A DNA stretch of 64,000 bases, taken from the NCBI GenBank assembly GCA_036250195.1, contig JAVHZZ010000002.1, positions 65,726,205 through 65,790,204 on the forward strand. Direction: 5' to 3'. Each line of letters begins with the position of its first letter. Within the stretch, counting starts at the first letter, position 1. The position numbers were made by a program, and so were the translations under genes. Source of the DNA: Mixophyes australis (lineage: Eukaryota > Chordata > Amphibia > Anura > Limnodynastidae). Below are positions 54,903 to 64,000 of this stretch, piece after piece. Under the pieces are notes generated by a model. It had not been told where the DNA came from. It did no database searches and worked only from the letters and a program-made list of their open reading frames with translations.

Positions 54903-57014
54903 TCCCGTGGTCCAGTTGGATACACACCAGCAACACCCTCCTCGTCAACTTCCTCCACGATCTCCATCAGATTGAGTCCTGCAGCCCAAGTCAGCAGCCA
55001 GACTGAGTCCTCTCCAATACGGGATTCATCCGAGGAATCCTGCAGCGGTACGCCTACTACTGCCACTGCTGCTGTTGCTGTTGTTAGTCGATCATCTTCC
55101 CAGAGGGGAAGTCGTAAGACCGCTAAGTCTTTCACAAAACAATTGACCGTCCAACAGTCGTTTGCCATGACCACAAAATACGATAGTAGTCGCCCTTTTG
55201 CAAAGCGTATAACTGCGGCTGTAACTGCAATGTTGGTGTTAGACGTGCGCCCGGTGTCTGCCATCAGTGGAGTGGGATTTAGAGGGTTGATGGAGGTATT
55301 GTGTCCCCGGTACCAAATCCCGTCGAGATTCCACTTCACTAGGCAGGCGATACCAAAAATGTACAGAGAAGTACGATCAAGTGTCCTCAGTGCTCTGAAA
55401 AATGCGGTTGTACCCACTGTCCACTTAACCACGGACATGTGGACAAGTGGTTCTGGGCAAACGAAGGACTATATGACTGTGACAGCCCACTGGGTAGATG
55501 CATCGCCTTCCGCAGCAACAGCAACAGCTGCATCAGTAGCAGCATCTACAAAATGGCTGCTCGTGCAAAGGCAGGCAACATTGTGTATTACAGGCTTTAA
55601 TAAGAGGCACAACGCTGACAACATATTAGAGAAACTGAGGGAAATTATCTCCCAGTGGCTTACCCCACTTAGACTCTCATGGGGATTTGTGGTGTCAGAC
55701 AATGCCAGTAACATTGTGCGGGCATTAAATATGGGCAATTTCCAGCACGTCCCATGTTTTGCCCACACCATTAATTTGGTGGTGCAGCATTACCTCAAGA
55801 GTGACAGGGGTGTGCAGGAGATGCTTGCAGTGGCGCGCAAAATTGCTGGACACTTTCGGCATTCAGCCAGTGCCTACCGCAGACTAGAGGCACATCAAAA
55901 AAGCATGAACCTGCCCTGCCATCACCTCAAACAAGAGGTTGTGACACGCTGGAACTCCACCCTCTATATGCTGCAGAGGATGGAGGAGCAGCAAAAGTCC
56001 ATTCAGGCCTACACAGCCACCTACGACATAGGCAAAGGAGTGGGGATGCGCCTGAGTCAAGCGCAGTGGAGACTGATTTCCGTGTTGTGCAAGGTTCTCC
56101 AGCCGTTTGAACTTGCCACACAAGAAGTCAGTTCTGACACTGCCAGCTTGAGTCAGGTCATTCCCCTGATCAGGCTGTTGCAGAAGCAGCTGGAGAAAGT
56201 GAGGGAGGAGCTGGTAAACCATTGCGATTACACCAAGCATGTAGCTCTTGTGGATGTAGCCCTTCGTACGCTTTGCCAGGATCCGAGGGTGGTCACTCTT
56301 TTAAAGTCAGAGGAATACATTCTGGCCACCGTGCTCGATCCTCGGTTTAAAGCGTATGTTGTGTCTCTGTTTCCGGCGGACACAAGTCTACAGCGGTGCA
56401 AAGACCTTCTGGTCAGGAGATTGTCCTCTGCAGAGGACCGTGACATGCCAACAGCTCCACCCTCATTTTCTTCCACATCTATGGCTGCGAGGAAAAAGCT
56501 CAGTTTTCCTAAAAGAGCCGCTGGCGGGGATGCTGATAACATCTGGTCTGGACTGAAGGACCTGCCAACCACTACTGCATTGGATGCTGTCACAATTGAA
56601 AAAATGGTGGAGGATTATTTTGCTGACACCATCCAAATAGACATGTCAGACAGTCCATATTGTTACTGGCAGGAAAAAAAGGCAGTTTGGAAGCCCCTGT
56701 ACAAACTGGCTCTATTTTACCTGAGTTGTCCCCCCTCCAGTGTGTACTCGGAAAGAGTTTTTAGTGCAGCGGGGAACCTGGTCAGTGAGCGGAGAAGGAG
56801 GTTGCTTCCTCACAACGCTGAAAAAATGATGTTTATAAAAATGAATAATCAATTCCTTAATGAAGTACAGCACTGCCCTCCAGATAGTACAGAGGGACCT
56901 GTGGTTGTGGAGTCCAGCGGGGACGAATTGATAATGTGTGAGGAGGAGGAAGTACACACTGTAGGGGGAGAGGAATCAGAGGTTGAGCATGAGGACGACA
57001 TCTTTCCTCAGTAG
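54903..57014 (+). CDS. hAT transposase body (catalytic domain and hATC)
   Basis: About 700 uninterrupted codons (the first ATG-like codon, 54972, is TTG). TTDMWTS carries the first catalytic Asp, VSDNASN the second, and CFAHTINLVVQ the conserved C-x2-H block; the C-terminus has the hAT dimerisation domain, with PPSSVYSERVFSAAG containing the likely catalytic Glu. Transposase cuts at the TIRs and produces hairpins on the donor flanks. The upstream TAA (54900) and two A-run frameshifts are the only lesions seen. The C-terminal tail is acidic. Confidence 0.92.
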   Translation, partial: SRGPVGYTPATPSSSTSSTISIRLSPAAQVSSQTESSPIRDSSEESCSGTPTTATAAVAVVSRSSSQRGSRKTAKSFTKQLTVQQSFAMTTKYDSSRPFAKRITAAVTAMLVLDVRPVSAISGVGFRGLMEVLCPRYQIPSRFHFTRQAIPKMYREVRSSVLSALKNAVVPTVHLTTDMWTSGSGQTKDYMTVTAHWVDASPSAATATAASVAASTKWLLVQRQATLCITGFNKRHNADNILEKLREIISQWLTPLRLSWGFVVSDNASNIVRALNMGNFQHVPCFAHTINLVVQHYLKSDRGVQEMLAVARKIAGHFRHSASAYRRLEAHQKSMNLPCHHLKQEVVTRWNSTLYMLQRMEEQQKSIQAYTATYDIGKGVGMRLSQAQWRLISVLCKVLQPFELATQEVSSDTASLSQVIPLIRLLQKQLEKVREELVNHCDYTKHVALVDVALRTLCQDPRVVTLLKSEEYILATVLDPRFKAYVVSLFPADTSLQRCKDLLVRRLSSAEDRDMPTAPPSFSSTSMAARKKLSFPKRAAGGDADNIWSGLKDLPTTTALDAVTIEKMVEDYFADTIQIDMSDSPYCYWQEKKAVWKPLYKLALFYLSCPPSSVYSERVFSAAGNLVSERRRRLLPHNAEKMMFIKMNNQFLNEVQHCPPDSTEGPVVVESSGDELIMCEEEEVHTVGGEESEVEHEDDIFPQ

Positions 57015-57069
57015 AGCCTCTTTAGTTTGTACAGGGAGAGATGAATTGTTTTTTTGGTGTGGGGGCCCA

Positions 57070-57133
57070 AACAAACCAATCATTTCAGCCACAGTTGTTT
57101 GGTAGGCCCTGTCGCTGAAATGATTGGTTTGTT
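57070..57133 (+). other. Hairpin downstream of transposase stop
   Basis: Perfect 20-bp arms (57070-57089 and 57114-57133) with a 24-base loop, 55 bases after the transposase stop codon. It may shape the mRNA 3' end or be a transposase-binding site. Confidence 0.7.
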
Positions 57134-57402
57134 AAAGTGTGCATGTCCTATTTCAACAACATAAGGGTGGGTGGGAGGGCCCAAGGACAATTCCATCTTG
57201 CAACTATTTTTTTGGCATTATGTGATCATTCAACAGTCGTTTGCCATGTTCAAAAAGTAAAAGAAAATGTCAACAAATTCAAAAAATTTTATCAAAAGTT
57301 AAATGCCCTGTCATTATTTAAAACAAGAGGTATTGACGTGCTAGAATTAGTGTAGTGTTAATATGTTATAAACACTACACTTGGAACTTGGAGGAGGTAT
57401 TG

Positions 57403-57922
57403 TGGCCCCGGTATCAAATTTAGTACCGGGGCCACCCCACTACGCACTCCAGATACTTGTTTGTTGGAATTGTGACCAGTTGAGGGTGTAACTATTTATT
57501 ATATTGTGGCCCCGGTATCAAATTTAGTACCGGGGCCACCCCACTACGCAGTCCAGATACTTGTTTGGTGGAATTCTGACCAGTTGAGGGTGTAACTATT
57601 TATTATATTGTGGCCCCGGTATCAAATTTAGTACTGGGGCCACCCCACTACGCAGTCCAGATACTTGTTTGGTGGAATTCTGAACAGTTGAGGGTGTAAC
57701 TATTTATTATATTGTGGCCCCGGTATCAAATTTAGTACCGGGGCCACCCCACTACGCAGTCCAGATACTTGTTTGGTGGAATTCTGACCAGTTGAGGGTG
57801 TAACTATTTATGATATTGTGGCCCCGGTATCAAATTTAGTACTGGGGCCACCCCACCACGCAGTCCAGAAATTTTTTGGGGGGAATTCAGAGCCGTGGAG
57901 GGTTTTTTATTAATTATATTGT
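57403..57922 (+). repeat. 104-bp tandem repeats with a palindrome
   Basis: Five units beginning TGGCCCCGGTATC start at 57403, 57507, 57611, 57715 and 57819, so the spacing is exactly 104. Each contains a hairpin of TGGCCCCGGTA with TACCGGGGCCA (in two units TACTGGGGCCA). The last unit is diverged. Confidence 0.92.
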
Positions 57923-58360
57923 GGTGACCACTCCTCTACGCAGTCCAGGTACATTTTTTGGTGCGATTCATACCAGTTGATGGTTTTCTTATTATATATA
58001 TTGTGGTGACCACTCCTCTACGCAGTCCAGATACATTTATTGGTGCGAATCATACAAGTTCAGGGTTTTTAATTTATATTGTGGTGACCACTCTTCTACG
58101 CAGTCCAGGTACATTTTTTGGTGCGATTCATACCAGTTGATGGTTTTCTTATTATATTGTGGTGACCACTCCTCTACGCAGTCCAGATACATTTATTGGT
58201 GCGAATCATACAAGTTCAGGGTTTTTAAATTATACTGTGGTGACCCACTCCTCTACGCAGTCCAGGTACATTATTCGGTGCGATTCAGACCAGTTGATGG
58301 TTTTCTTATTATATATATTGTGATGACCACTCCTCTACGCAGTCCAGAAAGATACCTTGT
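57921..58360 (+). repeat. Second subterminal array, 68-92 bp spacing
   Basis: Six GTGGTGACCACTCCTCTACGCAG-type units start near 57921, 58013, 58081, 58159, 58237 and 58320. GTGGT-GACCAC is itself palindromic. The units share CTACGCAGTCCAG with the 104-bp array, so the two arrays are related. Confidence 0.88.
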
Positions 58361-59221
58361 TGCAACGTTTTGGACTAATAACTATATTGTGAGGTGTTCA
58401 GAATACACTGTAAATTAGTGGAAATGCTTGTTATTGAATGTTATTGAGGTTAATAATAGCGTAGGAGTGAAAATAAGCTCAAAAATTTGATTTTTGAACT
58501 TTTTATGCTTTTTTCAAAAAAAAAATCAGAATCCAAAACCTTAAATCCGAACTAAAACCTTTCGGCAGGTGTTTTGCGAAACAAATCCGAACCCAAAACA
58601 TCACGAAAATCCGAATCCAAAACACAAAACACGAGACACCAAAAGTCGCCGGTGCACATCCCTAATATGTACACTTTAGTGATATTTAAGGTTCAGGTTA
58701 CAGGAAACATATCATGTTTAGTATCATTTTAATCCCCAATTTATTTGCAGACATCCGGAGCAATCGCCAAACAGAACGCACATTGCGCACTGTAGTTATA
58801 GATTGTAGGGAATAAATGATTATAATATATTGTCTGTGTAGTGTGAATAGACTAGTTTAAACTGGATTATGGGCGGGAAAATCGGACTGCTGGAGAGCTG
58901 ACCCCCACCTTTGGATATTTTCATTTGAACTGGCCTATGACCTGCATTACACTGGACCCTGCTGAAGCCTGGACCTATAGAAGTAAGCCACATCATCTGT
59001 ATTGTTTTCTCTGTATCACTGAGTGTATATATACAGCTCCCTGGGACCAGCGGAGCGCAGCGGGATGCGGCGTATGTATGTATTTGGTATCAGCTGTATT
59101 GTACTTGTTTATTGAACTGCTTATCTTTTGCTTTTTGCTAAATAAATTGCTTGTGCTTTGGAACCACATAAATCGCTTAGACAATGCTTATTGAAAAACG
59201 ATGAAATTACTTTAATGTAAG

Positions 59222-60215
59222 GTTTCTAATTTCCCTACTAGTTCAATAGTGGGGACATTGGTTGACGTTATGAAGGAGGATACATCTCCTGCAGTCTATA
59301 AGCTTCTTCTTTGTTGCCGGCTCTGTTCATAATAACAATAACCCAACCCTTATCTGCCTATTTAACAGCAATATCTTTATTATCAATTTAGCTCTTTTGT
59401 TCATAGAAAGTTAAGTAACTTTTATATTTAGCATTGGTTTGGAATTGGGGAACCCTTCCTAACTTTCATGAAATAAATCCAAACTAAATTTACAGCTGAA
59501 ATAGTAGTAAAGATTTCGTAGTGAATTTAGTAGTGAAGATTTCAAAGACACTTCTTAACACAAAATAAGTTCTGGTTCGATAACTTAAAAAAATCTGTAC
59601 TTTATTGCTAACTTATTGAGACAAGTTGTAAATTAATGTCTCGCAAACATTCCCTAATCTGCTGGTAGAATTGATGTTTCAATTAAAACAAGACTTTCAA
59701 GGAATCAAATAGCATTTAGTTCGACAAGATCTCTCTGTTTGTCTTAACTACCATGTACAGTATTAGAAATAACAATTTCTCCTCAGGCAAAGGATTAAAA
59801 TCTACGTCTAAGACTGCAGAGTGTACATTTACTGTGTCTTGAAGGGTTTTCAGGTTTGCTCACAGGACGCTGAGAAATGTATATTTTGTTTCAATTGGTT
59901 TCGGTGTATTTAAGTTCCCACTCAGGTATCATTATTGTTAGGAAGCAGTTAAATATTCTGGACTCCTATCACAAGAGCCATATCTAAGATATAATCACTG
60001 TACCTTTTTGCTACAGTCATCGAGCAATTTTTGTTATTATCATCCTGCTTTCTGGCTCTCACACTATTCTCTGATCCCTGGGTTTAATGCTAATCACCTT
60101 TTCAGGTTTCTGTCTCTACATTTTTCTTGCTTCCCAAGTAATCATACTTGCTCACAGCATTCCTAAACACTTTTCATCTCATCACTATGGCAACCCTGAA
60201 ACGCTCAAATTAAAA
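59222..60215. other. Unassigned non-coding DNA
   Basis: No supported gene. A 21-base block GAAATAACAATTTCTCCTCAG (59766-59786) is shared with 51706-51726, at the edge of the minus-strand Penelope fragment. Confidence 0.4.
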
Positions 60216-60219
60216 TGGA

Positions 60220-60980
60220 TCAAATTTAATAAACCCAATCCAAAGGAGTAATAGATTTACCAGGCTCTGACAGAGTAAAGCTTTTTGAAAAACTACACAA
60301 ACATCCCCACATTGCACCAGGGAACCTCTACGAAACTTTAAAAATCATAACTCCTACCACTCCTTTCGGCAGCAAGAGAATCCCACCGACACATAGAAAC
60401 AAGCGCAGATCGTCTAACCAGCTGTATTCACCTGTAAGAAAGTTCCTCCTAGACCATCTTCTGCTCGACCCACTCCACCAAATTGAACCACACTAAGCCA
60501 TTCAGAGAAGAATAACTGAAGGACCTCGACTCCACAAGCAAATTGGAAAGCCCAATAGAACAGAATCTCTGCATTCAATTCCATCAGATTAATGAACTTC
60601 CTCATCACAGAAAAAAAACAATGGTGGGAATACTAAATTATGAATAAATACTTAAATAACCTCAGAGAAGTATCAGAATCTACAAAAGACCAAGCTTTAC
60701 ACCAAACAACACAGACTTCGAGAAAGAATGTAACAATATCCTAGAAAACTGCTCATATAAACTTATTAACCTGATCATAGAGGAAAAGAAACATTCACTG
60801 GAAAAAATAGAAAAGGAAATCCACCAGATCCAAATCGTTTTGAAACCAATAGAAGACATGAAGGATTACATGAACCAAAAGAAACTCACACAAATCAAAT
60901 TTAACATAACAGAAGATGCCATCATAACCACTAAAAAGAATAAATTCCATAGAGACCTTAAAGTCAAAGAACCTGATTAA
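60220..60980 (+). pseudogene. Penelope-like 5' fragment, second copy
   Basis: Translation across stops gives a WWEY motif near 60622-60633 and then a Lys/Glu-rich helix (NNILENCSYKLINLIIEEKK, about 60730-60790), parallel to NFEEDWSNILDICS...LIVEG in the element at 43413. The upstream part 60280-60420 is shared with 63140-63280. The RT is missing. Confidence 0.6.
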
Positions 60981-61034
60981 GGCACACACACTGAGTACAA
61001 TGTTTTAAAACACACCTAAATTGGACATATATAT

Positions 61035-61470
61035 GCCCGAATTCAACAAGGAGTGGAAGTGAAAATACGTTTGGTGATGAATAAGGGTCTAGGTCCGCTC
61101 TGCTCTGCTAGACAAGACACTGCTGGATGTGTCCAACACATATGTGGAATACAAAATCACAAAAGAGCACACAGAAAAAAAAACCTATTCAACTAATGTC
61201 ACCTGTTAATATAGATATTAATGATAAAATTAAAAAAAAAAAAATGTTTGTTTTATTTGTTTTCCAATGAAATACATTTATTAGTATGTTATGAATGTGT
61301 ACGCTGTATAAAATCTATTTTACAGTTGCTCCTGATTGAAAGCACATGTAATAGCATACATACACAGCCATCATCACTGGTTATCGGCACTTAGATCTGA
61401 AGCAAGAGTAAGGCTGAAAAATAAGTACCTGTGCGATTCCCAGACCTCGAATCGGACACTGCTGCGTAAG
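61035..61470. mobile_element. MITE-like repeat, copy 2
   Basis: Shares 61066-61200 and further blocks with 41805-42050 (AGGGTCTAGGTCCGCTCTGC). The left boundary near GCCCGAATTCAACAAGG is uncertain. Confidence 0.45.
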
Positions 61471-61533
61471 CTCGTGATTGGCACTCCCTTATTGTATGGG
61501 CAAATGCCCCTTCCCCACCCTGCTCTCTCCCTG

Positions 61534-62028
61534 TGTCATGATCTGCCTACAGTTTGCTGCTCTGTATTGGCAGCCCCTGCCTCAAGGACTATTGGACTTT
61601 ATTATTGTGTTCATTGTATATTTTATGGCAGTATCTCTAATTCACCAGAGGTGCTGCTATTGTGCTTTATCCTTCTCACTACTAGGGGTTAACCTGTTGG
61701 ACTTATCATCTCTTACACCTGGTGGTTCCCTACTTATACCTGCCTCCCTCTATTTCCTGTGCTGGTCATTGTTGTTTTGTTTCCCTTCCTATGGTTTTGT
61801 TCTCCTGCTGCTTCTGTACCCTCGGATCCTCAAATTTGCTGCTAACACCACTTCTCTGGATCTTGCTCCACTTACCTTGCTACCTGTGTCTGTAGCCTTA
61901 TCAGAAATTCCTGTGCAGTTTCAGCTATATTTGGTTTGTACTATTTATTTGTATTTTCTAAGCAATAAACACCTTATGCTTCATCACATCCCGGACTCCA
62001 TAGCTGTGATTTACTTTGAAGCGTGACA
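61534..62028 (+). repeat. Gypsy-type LTR
   Basis: 495 bp, TGTCATGATC...GAAGCGTGACA. AATAAA at about 61963-61968. It is followed by GTATAACCAGCCAAAAAG, comparable to the primer-binding region after the Gypsy A LTR (GTAGGAACAGGCCAAAA). The long open frame here (61478-62026) is incidental. The downstream element is incomplete, so no duplication could be assigned. Confidence 0.7.
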
Positions 62029-62135
62029 GTATAACCAGCCAAAAAGACAGCTTTGGAGCCATGTGAAAGTTTTTGCTTCAGATTTTCTCCTGGGACTCTT
62101 TCTGCAATTGATTTTCATTTGTCTCCTCTTGCAAC

Positions 62136-62543
62136 ATGTCTGCCTCACAAATTACTGAACTACCTATGCTACAGACTCTACAAGCAGAGATAATTTTACT
62201 ACACTCTCAGTTGACTCAATATTCTGCCTTACTTATGGCCCCATTCTGGAGATTGTTAGATTGTGTCTATCCCAGTTCTGATGCTGTTGATTTGTCTTAT
62301 CCAATGTTCTTTGCTGTTGAATCAGCGCAAACATCATCTCTTAATAGTGCTACTACAAATTTACTGTTTGCCTACAACAATGATGTAACAAACTCCAGGT
62401 TCAGTGTCGGACTGGGATATGGATATGGACAGGATATGTGCCCCCTACTTCTCGACAACGGAGACTGGACTACTCGCACCAGTACACACTATGAAAAGGC
62501 AGTACCACCACCTTTAATTCCCATCCCTGACAAAGTCCTATAA
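62136..62543 (+). pseudogene. gag: Gypsy-type gag N-terminal fragment
   Basis: ATG 62136 lies 107 bases after the LTR and opens a frame with a Leu/Gln-rich start (TELPMLQTLQAEI), like the coiled N-terminus of Gypsy A gag. After roughly codon 85 it is unlike a capsid, and no zinc knuckle appears, so the gene is truncated by a deletion or by another insertion near 62400. Confidence 0.5.
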
Positions 62544-62544
62544 C

Positions 62545-63065
62545 CAGGACCAACCGAGATGGTTACCACTTACCTGCACCCTCAGAACACAGGGAAGCCA
62601 GACCAGGAAACAGACGTCTTCTCCATGGGAACTCATTTCCTGCAAACTGCTTAAGGAAGACTCACCGCAAACTGAACCCATCCCTCCTGCACTTCCATGT
62701 GCAAACACACAGGCCCTTCTAAGGGCTGGGTATCTACATTCATATCTGAATAGTACTACCTGCTCCAGTACTTACCACAACACCACTTCCTATTTTTCCA
62801 CTCAAGTATCTATTACTGAGCTTAAAACATCACACACTGCTACACTGCAGTGACCTTGCATAGTTATAAATATCCCACTCATAAAAAAGTGCTATCGACA
62901 CCCAAATATCTAGAAACATTTATGGTATGAACACGTACAAATGCTAACACCCACTGCGTTTCTAAGAGCAGTCTCCCACACATAAGTGCTATAAACCCAA
63001 CAACAATAAGGTAAGCACCTCCTCAATTCCCTATCTCCATCCCCCAACCCTTTTATTTTCATTTC
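62545..63065. other. Unassigned, possibly Penelope 5' UTR
   Basis: No gene. The stretch leads into the Penelope-like fragment at 63070. Confidence 0.35.
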
Positions 63066-63069
63066 TGTA

Positions 63070-63290
63070 CACAGATAAACAAAACCCACTGGCCTTAGGC
63101 AACGTAATGACCTTAACTTCGCAAAAAACCAACACGGTAAAGGAACATTACACGAACATCACCGAATTGCGCCAGATAACCTATACAATACAAAATCAGG
63201 ACTGGAATTCCTACCACTCTTTTCAGCAGCAAGAGAATCTCACAGACACATAGAAACAAGTGCAGGTGGCCTAACCCACACTATTCTCCC
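63070..63290 (+). pseudogene. Penelope-like 5' fragment, third copy
   Basis: 63140-63285 matches 60285-60425 (CAGCAAGAGAATCTCACAGACACATAGAAACAAG-type block, with small differences). It lacks the later coding region. Both copies point the same way. Confidence 0.5.
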
Positions 63291-63294
63291 CTGA

Positions 63295-64000
63295 TTTTTC
63301 TATTTATATTTACTATATGATAATTATGACTCATTTTTTGAAGGTTCTTCTTTTTTCCATAAAATAGTGTTTTTATAATACCATATGGGATCTATTTTAA
63401 AAATATAAAATATTTTTAAGATCTGTGAATATTTTGTATGGTTTTATATTGGTGCAATTGATATGGAGCACATTTAATAAGGAGAATTGTTTAACATCAT
63501 TATGATATGCTTTTATTTTATTTTTAACTTATTTATAAGCTTTTTAATGTTTTTATTATTTAAATTGTTCATTATTTGCAACTGCTGCACTGCTTTGTAA
63601 TGCTGCAGCAATTTTCATTGGATCTTAGCATTTGGTTAATTAATATAGAATAGAAAGCTTCCTACTTGGCTGATGGGGCTTTAAATTGAGACTGTCCCTC
63701 TGCTGAAACTATACTTCTGATTAAATTCCTGGTTATATGATGAAATACACCAAGCCATTTACCAAGTTGCCTGTTAGCATGGAGACATTATAATATTTCA
63801 CTGCACACACTAGGACTAGAGTTGAATGATGCCTCATTTTTTAATTCAAAATATGCTTTTCAGTAACACGCATGGACACAATGAAGACTTACACTTCAGT
63901 CCGTATGCAAACTTGTCGCATCTTACACTGATGACTCCTTTGGTTTAGAGAGGAGAACTGGGGGAGCAATGGGACAGGCAAGCATATGTCAAATACAGTC
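63295..64000. other. Unassigned AT-rich DNA
   Basis: No supported gene or element up to the window end. Confidence 0.45.

Larger units (their letters stand above)
53136..58664 (+). mobile_element. hAT transposon, nearly complete (5.5 kb)
   Basis: The ends TAGAGATGAGCGC and ...GTGCACATCCCTA form imperfect inverted repeats, and a perfect 8-bp duplication ATATGTAC (53128-53135, 58665-58672) flanks it. Inside: a 350-bp duplicated 5' region (53429-54096), a BED zinc finger and transposase (54135-57014), a 20-bp hairpin just after the stop, a 104-bp palindrome-bearing array (57403-57922) and a roughly 78-bp array (57921-58360). It is inserted in the solo LTR. Confidence 0.93.
52900..59216 (+). repeat. 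Solo retroviral LTR, split by a hAT transposon
   Basis: The left part 52900-53135 begins TGTCAAAGTC...AATTGGATGAA, matching the start of the ERV LTR at 6332. The right part 58673-59216 matches its U3-R-U5: GCTGACCCCCACCTTTGGAT, a TATA run, AATAAA 59141-59146 and TTGTGCTTTGGAA. Without the hAT and its duplication the LTR is about 780 bp, against 838 bp. GTAAG flanks both ends (52895-52899, 59217-59221), a candidate 5-bp duplication, though the right end reads ...TTTAAT rather than CA. Confidence 0.8.

Noticed and set aside
57403..58360. Regularly spaced repeats as a CRISPR array
   Set aside because: The whole 104-bp unit is repeated with no unique spacers, and it is inside a eukaryotic hAT transposon.
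61478..62026. 182-codon hydrophobic frame as a membrane protein
   Set aside because: It coincides almost exactly with a Gypsy-type LTR ending in GTGACA and containing AATAAA.
1..64000. Host gene exons or tRNA genes
   Set aside because: No frame outside mobile elements showed a recognisable domain with splice sites; tRNA-like sequence is only the SINE head and no intact cloverleaf was seen.

Overview
The window reads as transposon-rich, non-coding DNA from a vertebrate nuclear genome, most likely an amphibian (frog-like). This is inferred from the element mix: a gammaretrovirus-like endogenous retrovirus, Ty3/Gypsy LTR elements with TGTCA...GTGACA ends, Penelope-like elements, L2/CR1-type and L1-type LINE remnants, a tRNA-headed SINE, Helitron debris and many hAT elements. 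I found no host protein-coding exon, tRNA or rRNA gene that I could support. Nearly every long open frame belongs to a mobile element or to a tandem array.

Layout. 1-7916: 3' part of an endogenous retrovirus (gag partial, pol, env), then a full LTR, a primer-binding site with leader, and a second, truncated LTR. 7917-14072: mostly unrecognised, with a Tc1/mariner-type MITE (10888-11091) and a small hAT MITE (13497-13644). 14081-17962: a 3.9 kb non-coding hAT element carrying three tandem arrays. 19130-20214: a hAT MITE split by a minus-strand solo LTR. 21171-24600: a hAT MITE next to a minus-strand L2-type LINE, which is itself interrupted by a SINE. 25.0-31.4 kb: L1 ORF1 and Helitron remnants, three foldback MITEs and a SINE. 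31971-38256: a Ty3/Gypsy element with matching 5-bp target duplications, split in its reverse transcriptase by a solo LTR from another family. 39.4-40.9 kb: L1 3' end and a second copy of the 21 kb hAT MITE. 42.8-49.35 kb: a decayed Penelope-like element containing a MITE, a hAT derivative and a hammerhead-like motif, flanked by an 83-bp direct repeat. 50.7-52.6 kb: minus-strand LINE and Penelope debris with a perfect 36-bp inverted repeat. 52900-59216: a solo retroviral LTR related to the 6332-7169 LTR, interrupted by a 5.5 kb nearly intact hAT transposon (53136-58664). 60.2-63.3 kb: Penelope 5' fragments and the start of another Gypsy element.

The dominant theme is nesting. Many insertions keep diagnostic target-site duplications, so a relative order of insertion can be read directly: Gypsy solo LTR into Gypsy pol, Gypsy solo LTR into hAT MITE, hAT into retroviral solo LTR, SINE into LINE. 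The most complete genes are retroviral pol (one open frame of about 1210 codons, joined to gag through a single TAG) and the hAT transposase body (about 700 codons). All boundaries and identities come from reading the sequence by eye; no database search was possible.
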